A stretch of 61,764 bases of DNA from Candidatus Borkfalkia faecipullorum (GTDB lineage: Bacteria; Bacillota; Clostridia; Christensenellales; Borkfalkiaceae): assembly GCA_019114245.1 (NCBI GenBank), contig DXFX01000070.1, positions 1-61,764 of the forward strand, read 5' to 3'. A program made the position numbers and the translations under genes. Every line of letters begins with the position of its first letter. The stretch's first letter is position 1. Shown piece by piece: positions 53,899 through 61,088 of this stretch. The notes under the pieces are model-generated. The model was not told the DNA's origin. It did no database searches and saw only the letters and a program-made list of their open reading frames with translations.

Positions 53899-54198
53899 TT
53901 ACTGTGCTTCGTTTTCCTGTCCCTGCGCGCCGTAAAAGCCGCTTTCCTCCGCAAGAGAGACGATCTGCACGAACTCCGTCTTGTACACGTCGTCCGCAAA
54001 GCCTGCCCGCAGTTCGTTCAGACGGGCGAGGACGTTTGCAATGGAGGCGCCGCCCGCGGGATCCAGCCGTGAAAAGGAGCTCAGCTCCTGCGGGAGCCGT
54101 TCGCCGCCCGTGAGGTCGATATACAGGGTGCCTTCCCAGAACAACAGCCCTCGCAGATATTTCAGCCGCACGCCGACGAGCACCTCCTGCCCGTCCAG
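53899..54198 (-). pseudogene. C-terminal remnant of an unrecognised gene at the island junction
   Basis: About 99 codons are open from just after a TAG at 54201-54199 to the stop at 53899 (LDGQEVLVGVRLKYLRGLL... to ...GAQGQENEAQ). There is no plausible start: the only GTG (54183) has its SD-like AGGAG immediately adjacent, and the translation looks like the interior of a protein from the first codon. The GC content matches the core genome to its left, whereas the sequence to the right is AT-rich. I infer that the 5' part was lost when the island inserted. The parent family was not recognised. Confidence 0.5.
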
Positions 54199-54267
54199 CT
54201 AGTTTAGGTGGGTACTTTTTAAGAGAGGAGAATTTTGCACCATTACTTGCATTCTTGCGTTTTATAG

Positions 54268-54297
54268 CCCAAAAAGCCGGTTTTATGGCTGTTTTTG
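54268..54297 (-). terminator. Possible terminator downstream of the broken ATPase gene
   Basis: A short hairpin (CAAAAAGCC with GGCTGTTTTTG, one bulge) lies about 85 bp after the stop at 54382. On the minus strand the stem ends in GGCTTTTTGGG. The rest of 54199-54381 holds no gene. Confidence 0.35.
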
Positions 54298-54381
54298 CAT
54301 TGAATTAGGCAATTTTTCGAAGAGTAAGGGTGCAAAGTTACGAAAGAATCCATGCCGGACTTTTTGCACTCTAATTAGTTT

Positions 54382-55470
54382 TTAAAACGAAAATTTTGCT
54401 AACGGCAGAATAGAATCCCCTGCTACTACTTCATTCAAAAACATTGTCATATAAATGGGATAATACACGATCTTCCCGTCTACAGAGATATTTGCCGACG
54501 AAAAAACGATCGCTTCCGGAATTTGATAATCCGCAACGCCCATCACGTTAGCAAGTGCGGAATGTCGGGTATAATCTTTTCCGCTTTTGACCTCAACAGG
54601 AAGAACGTTCCCGCCATGCTCTATTACGAGATCAAGCTCGCCGAACTTTTTACTGATATAATAATACGTTTCGTATCCGTGTGCAATCAGCTCCTGCGCG
54701 ACCACGTTCTCGAAGATGCTGCCCTTGTTGACCGCTTCCCCGTTCACGATCCTCAGCTTCGTCGCCTTGCCGTACATGGTAGTCAAAAGACCCACGTCAG
54801 ACAGGAAAAGTTTGAAAAGCGATGCTTTTTCGTTCAGCGAAAGCGGCAGCACGGGCTCCGTGACATTATAGCAAGGGATCGCAACGCCGGCGGCGGTCAG
54901 CCAAAGAAAATCGTCCTTGATACGGTCGTAACGCGCGCCCTTCTCCACATCGGAAACGTTGAAACGCTTGTTCTTTTCGTTGAGTTCGGCCGGGATCATG
55001 TCGTAGATGCGCGTCAGGAACAGCCGCTTTTGTTCTATTTCGTATTTCGTAAAATCCTAGTCAGCGATTGCAAAAAACCGACGGGCGCCGACTTGATGTT
55101 CTTGATCTCTACGCCGAGGAGAGACCCGCTTAAAATATAGCGGAACCGCCCGTCCTCAACCAAAAATTTGATTGCTGTCACAATTTCGGGATATTCCTGA
55201 ATTTCATCGAAAAACAAGGTTGTTTTGTACGGAACGAGTGATTTTTCGGAGAGAAGCGAAAGTTTTAAAATAAGATCGGCTTCAGTCGTGCGGTGTGGAT
55301 CAAAGCGCTTTTATCTCGAATCAGGTTGAATTCCGCATAGCACGGAACGCACGATATACGTCTTTCCCACCTGTCTCGCCCCATAAATATACCACGCTTC
55401 TGACAAAAATACAATAAATTATTCCAGTGTTTTGACAAAAATACTGATATTATTATGGAATATTTTGTCA
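54382..55470 (-). pseudogene. Broken AAA (AAA_14)/DUF4143 ATPase gene
   Basis: Pieces of one protein family lie in order but in different frames: a Walker A segment YIYGARQVGKTYIVR (about 55400-55355), EFNLIRDKSAL, a Walker B segment LFFDEIQEYPEIVTAI with FRYILSGSLL and SAPVGF (55217-55035), and a 205-residue DUF4143 C-terminus (54999-54382, including GARYDRIKDDFLWL, KLFLSDVGLL and the PVEVKSG motif). In-frame stops, at least one frameshift after SVLCG, and loss of about 80-100 residues after PVGF show that the gene is dead. Intact members are roughly 400-residue ATPases of unclear role, common in accessory regions. Confidence 0.82.
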
Positions 55471-55473
55471 AAA
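55430..55473. repeat. Inverted repeat within the broken ATPase 5' end
   Basis: TTTTGACAAAAAT and ATTTTGTCAAAA face each other across about 18 bp, and a third copy of TGACAAAAATAC lies at 55401-55412. It may be an operator or simply remnant coding sequence. Confidence 0.4.
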
Positions 55474-55504
55474 ATCCCAATTTTAATCGCTGACTTTTTC
55501 AATC

Positions 55505-55533
55505 TTGACAAATTGTTTATATAAATGTATAAG
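55505..55533 (+). promoter_or_regulatory. Promoter of the antitoxin-like small RNA
   Basis: TTGACA (55505-55510), a 17-bp spacer, TATAAG (55528-55533) on the plus strand, pointing toward the 3' end of the reverse transcriptase gene. Confidence 0.75.
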
Positions 55534-55539
55534 CTACTC

Positions 55540-55667
55540 TTGAACCCGCGGACTATCCGTGGGTTTTATTTATACAAAAAAATACCTATCGCCTCCACCC
55601 CAAAGGAGCAGACTGCAATAGGTGTTTCAGCCGCTTTACACTCAACTAAAACAAGTGTCGTTTTTTT
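55540..55667 (+). ncRNA. Small RNA resembling a type I antitoxin of holin-like toxin cassettes
   Basis: The predicted transcript starts CTACTCTTG, forms a first hairpin (AACCCGCGG with CCGTGGGTT) followed by a T tract, then carries AATACCTAT...GGAGC...ATAGGTGTT, which can also form a hairpin, and ends at a terminator (55638-55667: ACACT/AGTGT then CGTTTTTTT). From memory, this order resembles the antitoxin RNA of Fst/holin-like type I systems in Firmicutes. The matching toxin ORF, which should lie on the minus strand just before AACACC, is not visible: stops interrupt the frames, and the reverse transcriptase end occupies that place. It may therefore be an orphan antitoxin or a regulator of the upstream operon. 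Confidence 0.45.
55575..55626 (-). terminator. Terminator of the retron-like operon (minus strand)
   Basis: Minus-strand AACACCTAT...CTCC-loop-GGAG...ATAGGTATTTTTTTG starts about 85 bp after the reverse transcriptase stop. The same DNA forms the middle of the plus-strand small RNA, so the two transcripts would overlap 3' to 3'. Confidence 0.7.
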
Positions 55668-55710
55668 ATTTATCTCCGAGCAATTAAACGCCCATCCGAC
55701 CGACGCCCCG

Positions 55711-56637
55711 TCAATCCGATAGTCTCTCTGAAATCGCCTGCAACGAGCTTCCCGTCTTCACTTTTACAAGGCGCTCGAATTTACGGTAACTGTCTTGGCT
55801 TGCCATGCGGATAAATTCGATTTTGCCCCGTACCGCACAAATATCCTCTTCATTATTCGTTTCCCCACCGACAATTGCAGTGAGTTGCTTACACGTTTCC
55901 CGCAAATACGCATCTCCGACCGTAATTATATTTTTCCCCTTTTCTCTGCGGACGATATTCAGTCCGAGTGCGTGAAAATGATCGCCGTCATGATCGAGCC
56001 GTCTGATATACGTCTTTTTTTCGTTCAGATCCAACCCCACGCTCTCCATATCGTCCCAAAGTTTTTCGCGCAGTTCTTCCAAAATCTCTTCCCCGCTCTC
56101 CACACGGGAACTAACGATAAAATCGTCGGCATACCGGGTATATACATACCCTTGTCCGTTTTCATATTTCTTATCTATATCCGAAAGATAAAAATCGGAT
56201 AAAATCGGCGAACAGCAAAAGCCGAGCGGGAGCATATTTTCATAAAAACAAGCCGGAAGCAATTTTTTCAAGTCGGAATTTTTATCGAGCAAAGAGTCCT
56301 TCAGCCTGTCCATGAATTTCTCGAGGGTAATCGATTCAAAAAAGCTGACAATATCGCTTTTGAAAAAAACGCAGCCAGATAAATGGCGGCTTACACATTT
56401 CACGATATTGTCGCCCTTTTTGTAAGCCACAGAAGCATTTGAAGGCATATATCCGCTGCTGATTATTTGAGCGACCGCGGTATGCAGAGCTCGCAGTTCC
56501 TCCCCGCCACTCCCGTACGCATAAGCCCGCAGCGTCCGCTTTTTTCCATTGATCGTCACAACGTGTTCCCTTACAAACTCCGCGGGATTGCACTGATATT
56601 CCTTTGCCGTAGAAAAGCATTTTTCCGGCATCTTCAT
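55711..56637 (-). CDS. Retron-like reverse transcriptase
   Basis: The 308-residue protein has the palm motifs of bacterial reverse transcriptases: motif A FKSDIVSFFESI (Asp95), motif B LPLGFCCSPILSDF (136-149), the catalytic YTRYADD (Asp171, Asp172), KKTYIRR (207-213) and a following HALGLNI. The upstream KKGDNIVKCVSRH aligns with the retron KG-S-I-V-x-NAxxH region but keeps only the His. The length matches retron enzymes (about 310-330); no maturase or endonuclease domain is present, which argues against a group II intron. It should copy the noncoding RNA encoded at 58360-58464 into DNA. Its ATG overlaps the helicase stop (ATGA), with AGGAGG upstream. Confidence 0.85.
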   Translation of the reverse strand: MKMPEKCFSTAKEYQCNPAEFVREHVVTINGKKRTLRAYAYGSGGEELRALHTAVAQIISSGYMPSNASVAYKKGDNIVKCVSRHLSGCVFFKSDIVSFFESITLEKFMDRLKDSLLDKNSDLKKLLPACFYENMLPLGFCCSPILSDFYLSDIDKKYENGQGYVYTRYADDFIVSSRVESGEEILEELREKLWDDMESVGLDLNEKKTYIRRLDHDGDHFHALGLNIVRREKGKNIITVGDAYLRETCKQLTAIVGGETNNEEDICAVRGKIEFIRMASQDSYRKFERLVKVKTGSSLQAISERLSD

Positions 56638-58334
56638 GCTTCTTTTTCCTCCTGAATCTGCTGATACGCGCGTTTCGAGATATTGATATACAACGCGCTT
56701 TTTGCCCGCGTCATTCCGATATACAGGTATTGCCTAGCTTTTTCCGTAGACACATCGGAAATATCGCACAACACCACAATTTTGCTTTCCAACCCCTTAA
56801 ACGCCTGAATCGTACTGAAAAAAATCGCCCCTTCTTCGCGGCTGTCGGAAATTTTATAATTATCGATTCCGAATACAACGGAATGATCAAGTCTTTTCGG
56901 CGACAAAATGACAATATCGGAAAGAGGGAATTTTTTTGTCAGAACGGAAAGCATTTCCTCTACGGACGCCTGTTCCTGATCGGCGTGCCGATACTGTTTT
57001 ATCTCAACCTCTTTTCCCCTCTCGGACTGCTTCCGGGTACGCGTTCTTGTCTTAAACCACTTATCGACCTGTTCTATGATCGCCGTCGAATTTCGGCAAT
57101 TATCTTTCAGCAGATATTTTGTATAGTACACCCCGTAACGCGAGAGCAGCCGATGTATTTCCTCGTACGATTTTCCCGTATAAATATTCTGATTTTCTGC
57201 GTCGATAAAAAACGTCCACTTCCCGTTTTTCAATCCGCCGCTTAAAATGAGATCGAATACTTCGAGATACTTTTCGTTCATCAAATCTTGCGCTTCGTCG
57301 ACGATAAGATAATCGAACGGTTCGGCCCCGCTGTCGACGTAGGCCTCTATAAATCGCTCCGGAAGAATATCGGAATAATAACGTCCCGCATCCGCTTCCC
57401 TATCCCGCCATAAATCCGGAAACGCCGCACCCGCCACAGATTCCATATAGCTGTGGAAACAGCACTCCACTGTCGGACGAATCGCCTCCCTAACATATGC
57501 AGCCAACTGCTTATTATAACAAAAATACGCGCAATTTGCCCCGGCACCCGACACCTTTTTGAAAAAGTTTGTGGCGAGAATTGTCTTTCCCGTCCCCGCC
57601 GCGCCCCGAATCAAACATCTATCATTTTCGGCAAGCCCTTCAAAAACGTCGTTTTGATTTTCCGTGAGCGCGATCAGCTGCCTTTCAACCGTTTCCGCCT
57701 GCCCTACGAGCGAAACGGAGAAATCTATCTCCGGCCGAAGAATTTTGATTATATCTTTACATGCCGCAACGTTGGGAAGACAGGGGCTCACACCAGCGAC
57801 ACGGCATCTCTTCTTCCAATACTCCGAAAGCCGCCGAAAAAAAACGTCAAGATGCGCCATGTCTGTCTTATCCGCCACCTGTTCGTCCGCAAGATCCGGG
57901 ATGGTATAAGTATTATGAAAATAGCCGTCGGGAAAAACGACGCAAAATCCCCAAAGACAATTCTTTGCGGATTTATTTTTGTAGGAGAGTTTGTCGATTA
58001 CAAACTTTCTGAGGGATTCCATCGCCCCCGAGGCTTCGGCTACGGGATTTTTGATATTCTCATGGAGATTCCCGTTTCTATCCCGCGAATTCCAGCGGCC
58101 ATCGCAAAAGGAGATCCCTCCACCCTTTATCTCGACGACAAAAATTCCCGTCTGAGGCGCAAAAACGATAAAATCCGCCTCGCCCTGTGTCTGGCTTATA
58201 TGCCGTCCTATGTTGACGGAATGCAAAACAATCCAATCTTCCGTCCCTTCGGCATCGCGGATAAAATTGAAAAAACTGCGTTCTGCGGCGCTTTTTGTGT
58301 CGGAAGAAATTTGTTTGGGAATCATTTGAGCCAT
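56634..58334 (-). CDS. NERD nuclease-domain / SF1 (UvrD/PcrA-type) helicase fusion, putative retron effector
   Basis: The 566-residue protein starts with a NERD domain (about 12-115) showing the nuclease-like GEADFIVF (51-58) and VVEIKGG (66-72). Superfamily 1 helicase motifs follow: I GAAGTGKT (244-251), II DYLIVDEAQD (341-350), III FFIDAENQ, IV DNCRNS (about 411-416), V FSTIQAFKGLESK (506-518) and VI YIGMTRAKSAL (538-548). NERD domains are related to PD-(D/E)XK-type nucleases and accompany helicases in DNA processing. I chose ATG 58334, which has GGGGG nine bases upstream; the frame is open to 58499 but there overlaps the promoter and the noncoding RNA. It is translationally coupled to the reverse transcriptase. 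Confidence 0.88.
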   Translation of the reverse strand: MAQMIPKQISSDTKSAAERSFFNFIRDAEGTEDWIVLHSVNIGRHISQTQGEADFIVFAPQTGIFVVEIKGGGISFCDGRWNSRDRNGNLHENIKNPVAEASGAMESLRKFVIDKLSYKNKSAKNCLWGFCVVFPDGYFHNTYTIPDLADEQVADKTDMAHLDVFFRRLSEYWKKRCRVAGVSPCLPNVAACKDIIKILRPEIDFSVSLVGQAETVERQLIALTENQNDVFEGLAENDRCLIRGAAGTGKTILATNFFKKVSGAGANCAYFCYNKQLAAYVREAIRPTVECCFHSYMESVAGAAFPDLWRDREADAGRYYSDILPERFIEAYVDSGAEPFDYLIVDEAQDLMNEKYLEVFDLILSGGLKNGKWTFFIDAENQNIYTGKSYEEIHRLLSRYGVYYTKYLLKDNCRNSTAIIEQVDKWFKTRTRTRKQSERGKEVEIKQYRHADQEQASVEEMLSVLTKKFPLSDIVILSPKRLDHSVVFGIDNYKISDSREEGAIFFSTIQAFKGLESKIVVLCDISDVSTEKARQYLYIGMTRAKSALYINISKRAYQQIQEEKEA

Positions 58335-58359
58335 ATAATTTTCCCCCATAATAGAAAAA

Positions 58360-58464
58360 AAGAGAGTTACTAAGGAACGCAGACTATCTAAGGCGCTCCG
58401 CGCCATAGTAGTCTGCGAAATCTGCTTGCGCAAACTCCATCTTAGATGAAAAGCTAACTCTCTT
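58360..58464 (-). ncRNA. Retron-like msr-msd noncoding RNA
   Basis: Minus strand, about 105 nt. It begins with a1 (AAGAGAGTTA, 58464-58455) and ends with its exact complement a2 (TAACTCTCTT, 58369-58360); allowing one mismatch and a one-base bulge the pairing extends to about 16 nt. Directly after a1 comes GC, giving TTAGC, the retron branching-G context (candidate G at 58454). The msr-like part has a CATC-TAA-GATG hairpin and a TTGC-GCAA-GCAG hairpin with a GNRA loop. The msd-like part is a long hairpin with a 9-bp outer stem (CGCAGACTA/TAGTCTGCG) and an inner GGCGC/GCGCC stem. The promoter's predicted start falls at the first base of a1. Confidence 0.78.
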
Positions 58465-58470
58465 ATTTCT

Positions 58471-58499
58471 ATTTTACCTCCGAACGGCTCTTTTGTCAA
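58471..58499 (-). promoter_or_regulatory. Promoter of the retron-like operon
   Basis: On the minus strand TTGACA (58499-58494), a 17-bp spacer, TAAAAT (58476-58471), with predicted transcription start near 58464. Confidence 0.82.
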
Positions 58500-58552
58500 G
58501 GCTTTTCGGAAAATTCCCGTAAAACGATTTTATATTCAAAAGTTAAGAACTT

Positions 58553-58954
58553 TTACCAAAGTTTTGGCTGAATAATCACGTCAAGCATACTCTCGTCACC
58601 CTCGATAAGGCGGTATTCAGTCGGAACGGGCAGGCTGAGATTTTTGTCAAATATCTGTACACGTAAACAGTACGACTTCTCACCCACAGTAATCAATAAA
58701 TCTTGCATATTGTAGTGAGCTTCCGTTACCTGAAAGGAAACGTCCCCTTTTACGTCACCCCCGAGGCGAATACGAAGAGGGAGCGACAGCTTTCCGTTTT
58801 TGCGAATCGCGAATATATCAGGGAGGTAGAGTCCTGTATACGGCACTTTCGTTTCATAGGAAAAACCGACGTCAATCCTGTCCTCGTTGAGCGGAACGGA
58901 AGCCGGAAGTTCACTCGTCGGAACGATACGTTCGACGTATGTATAAACGCGCGG
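58553..58954 (-). pseudogene. Downstream half of a gene split by an in-frame TAG
   Basis: Directly after the TAG of the 108-residue ORF (58957-58955), the same frame stays open for 133 codons (PRVYTYVERIVPTSELPASV... to ...LDVIIQPKLW). There is no ATG and no SD in the first 36 codons; the first usable start would be a GTG at 58846, inside well-formed protein sequence. The two halves therefore look like one original protein of about 242 residues. It is either inactivated by a point mutation or produced by readthrough. The beta-rich sequence (KLSLPLRIRLGGDVKGDVSFQ) suggests a virion- or binding-type fold, but no family was recognised. Confidence 0.6.
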
Positions 58955-59281
58955 CTATTTGGCAGTTTTCCCCTCTAAAATTTTCTTGGCGTTTGACTCG
59001 TTCTCTATCGGAACAGTAAAGCGCACTGTCTTACAATACTTATCCAGGAGCTGCTTGTTCTGAAATTTCCCCAAAGTTCTTGCACATTCGGGCGTTACAA
59101 TTTTAACTTTGTTAAATCCCAGCATAACCTCTTCCGGAACCGTGAACTGAAAAAGCCCGCCCTCCTCGAGCTTGATCTCTGCCCACGGATCGTAAGAATA
59201 CCCTTCGCTCGGCGTGAGAGCATATTGCTCCGCCATCTTTTCGTACAACGCATCGATCTGTTCTTTCGTGATTTTTGCCAT
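58955..59281 (-). CDS. Hypothetical protein, 108 residues (upstream half of a TAG-split gene)
   Basis: ATG 59281 is preceded by AGGAGG and lies nine bases after the TAG of the 547-residue gene. The product (MAKITKEQIDALYEKMAEQY..., then GGLFQFTVPEEVMLGFNKVKIVTPE) has a helical N-terminus and a beta-rich middle, no signal peptide and no membrane segment. It ends at TAG, with the frame continuing open beyond it (see next half). No family was recognised. It probably works with the 547-residue protein, as the two are tightly linked. Confidence 0.65.
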   Translation of the reverse strand: MAKITKEQIDALYEKMAEQYALTPSEGYSYDPWAEIKLEEGGLFQFTVPEEVMLGFNKVKIVTPECARTLGKFQNKQLLDKYCKTVRFTVPIENESNAKKILEGKTAK

Positions 59282-59290
59282 ACTTTCCTC

Positions 59291-60934
59291 CTACTTCCCG
59301 ATAATTGCGGGAAAATCTTTATGCCCTTTGACGATTGCGGGAACTGATTTTTCTATTTTCTGCAGCGGCACGCCTTGAAGCCAAAATTTCCAAATATCTT
59401 CGTCCTTTCGCAGTGACAAATCCAGCCGTTTATAGAATTCAGCCCTGTCAATTTTATAGTTTTCTGCAAGAAGAACAAATTGCTTGTCTGCAAATTTTTC
59501 GCGCGGAATCATATCCAATGTGTGTGAAAGGTAGAAAAGACGTTCATAAGTTTCAGCGGGTGAGTTATTTTCCGCAACACGCAGGATGTTCGTAATTTCT
59601 GCCGTAAACCACGAAGGAAGTTTTTTTACGTCAACGAGTGCATATTGCAAGGAGTAATCGATATCTTCCTGCGTTACGTACTGATAATATTTATTAAAGT
59701 CACCGGACTTCATTCGCCGTAGCTTGGTGCAATTTCTTAAAAATTCCTGATTTTTGCAGATATTGGGCGGAAAACAATCTAAATCGTTACACTCGCCGCT
59801 TTTATCCCCGCGCACCGCATAGACAGAAACCCAAAAATCGATATTATCTTTCAATGCTTTGGGCAAAACGCGATATAACTTTTGATGTAAAAAGCCCTTC
59901 CAATGCGTGAGCGCAAATTCACGCATCTCATCAGTTTTATAATAGAGCTTGAAATATTTCCGTACTTCATCCTCCTCATCACGCAAAAAATGGGTGGCTT
60001 CTAAAGCCGGTGACGTAATAGCACTGCGAAAGAGCGTTTCATTCTCAAAAAATCTGTGGTCGAACGTAAGCCCTATCGGAAATGCATGCAAAACTTGTTC
60101 TAAAAGCGATATATCGGTGATGCTCCCGGCATTCTGTTTAAAAAATTCAAACGTCTTGCCCTGGGAACGAGCAAGCGGATTGAAAGAAGCACGACCGCCA
60201 GACTCCTCCGCCCAGAGCTGAGCAAGCAAGGTGTTCGACGTAGCCCTCTTCCCGGTAAGTTCGCAATACCAGTCGCGATTTGTTTCGGTCACATATGTCG
60301 CGAAACTTTCCTTCACGGTGTCCGTCAGCAGCCCTCGCTCCTGCAAAAGAATCATCACTTTACGATAACCGGCAAGGAACATCCCGACCGCAAAGGAAGG
60401 ATACTCTACATTTTTCTCCGAATAAAAGTCAAGCAGTTCACACCACATCTTTTCTGGAAGTATCTTCACGCCCGACCGCGGATGCTCATAATAAAGACAT
60501 TTAGGGAAACGATACCACGAATAATCGTATTTCCCTTTTAGAACATTCAAAACGTCCGTCCGATACAAGAAAGACCACTTGATCTTTTTCTTCATCAAGC
60601 GGTCGAAAGTACTCAAGTCAATGATTGAAACCGCCAATAACTGCTGAAGATTGTCCTCCCAATGCAAAACGTACGGCTTTAGCCAGTCGAGAATTTTACC
60701 TATACCGGAAAGCTCGGCTTGCACGGTTTCTGCGGAGAGCGAATCCAACCAAGTAAACAGAAGAGAGACGGCGTTTAACTCCTTCTTTGGAGCGTATTCC
60801 ATAGAATTATGGATGACTTCACAACATTCGGCAATGGCACGAATGCCCTCCGCAGTCTTCAAAGCTGCATCGGAAAATGCCGCTCCGTCTGCATCCTTAC
60901 AGGCTCTCATCGCAATACTTAATACGTTACTCAT
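59291..60934 (-). CDS. Hypothetical protein, 547 residues
   Basis: The product is a soluble, largely helical protein with many aromatic and charged residues (for example KIKWSFLYRTDVLNVLKGKYDYSWYRFPKCLYY and DFNKYYQYVTQEDIDYSL). No membrane segment, nucleotide-binding loop, nuclease motif or signal peptide was visible, and I do not recognise the family. ATG 60934 follows an unusual run of eight Gs that serves as the ribosome binding site. It is driven by a good promoter and followed by the TAG-split gene. Its place next to a retron-like operon in a low-GC island makes an accessory or defence role possible, but this is inference from position only. Confidence 0.7.
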   Translation of the reverse strand: MSNVLSIAMRACKDADGAAFSDAALKTAEGIRAIAECCEVIHNSMEYAPKKELNAVSLLFTWLDSLSAETVQAELSGIGKILDWLKPYVLHWEDNLQQLLAVSIIDLSTFDRLMKKKIKWSFLYRTDVLNVLKGKYDYSWYRFPKCLYYEHPRSGVKILPEKMWCELLDFYSEKNVEYPSFAVGMFLAGYRKVMILLQERGLLTDTVKESFATYVTETNRDWYCELTGKRATSNTLLAQLWAEESGGRASFNPLARSQGKTFEFFKQNAGSITDISLLEQVLHAFPIGLTFDHRFFENETLFRSAITSPALEATHFLRDEEDEVRKYFKLYYKTDEMREFALTHWKGFLHQKLYRVLPKALKDNIDFWVSVYAVRGDKSGECNDLDCFPPNICKNQEFLRNCTKLRRMKSGDFNKYYQYVTQEDIDYSLQYALVDVKKLPSWFTAEITNILRVAENNSPAETYERLFYLSHTLDMIPREKFADKQFVLLAENYKIDRAEFYKRLDLSLRKDEDIWKFWLQGVPLQKIEKSVPAIVKGHKDFPAIIGK

Positions 60935-61017
60935 GTCCCCCCCCTTAGCGGCATAGCTCAGTATTATGCCGAAATTTTTTCAAATGCTTTGACACCATTG
61001 TCATCACATCTGTTTAA

Positions 61018-61046
61018 AGTATAGCATAAAAGCAATTATAAGTCAA
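61018..61046 (-). promoter_or_regulatory. Promoter of the 547-residue gene
   Basis: On the minus strand TTGACT (61046-61041), a 17-bp spacer, TATACT (61023-61018), about 80 bp upstream of the start codon. Confidence 0.8.
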
Positions 61047-61088
61047 TAATCCATATAAAATAACAACCCGACTAAAACTAGCAATAAT

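Noticed and set aside
55035..55480. Short minus-strand ORFs as separate small proteins
   Set aside because: Their translations are consecutive fragments of one AAA/DUF4143 protein in shifted frames.
55711..56637. Diversity-generating retroelement
   Set aside because: No template/variable repeat pair with adenine-specific differences or Avd gene was seen near the RT; the upstream RNA fits a retron.
55711..56637. Group II intron reverse transcriptase
   Set aside because: No maturase or endonuclease domain and no intron domain V/VI-like hairpin beside it; the gene is coupled to a helicase gene.
58335..58499. N-terminal extension of the helicase to a TTG at 58499
   Set aside because: That start is the -35 hexamer of the promoter, and the stretch forms the paired noncoding RNA; ATG 58334 has a good SD.
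58955..58957. Genome-wide reassignment of TAG
   Set aside because: TAG closes well-defined genes in this window (oppC at 13551, oppB at 14640, the 547-residue gene at 59291), so it is a normal stop here.
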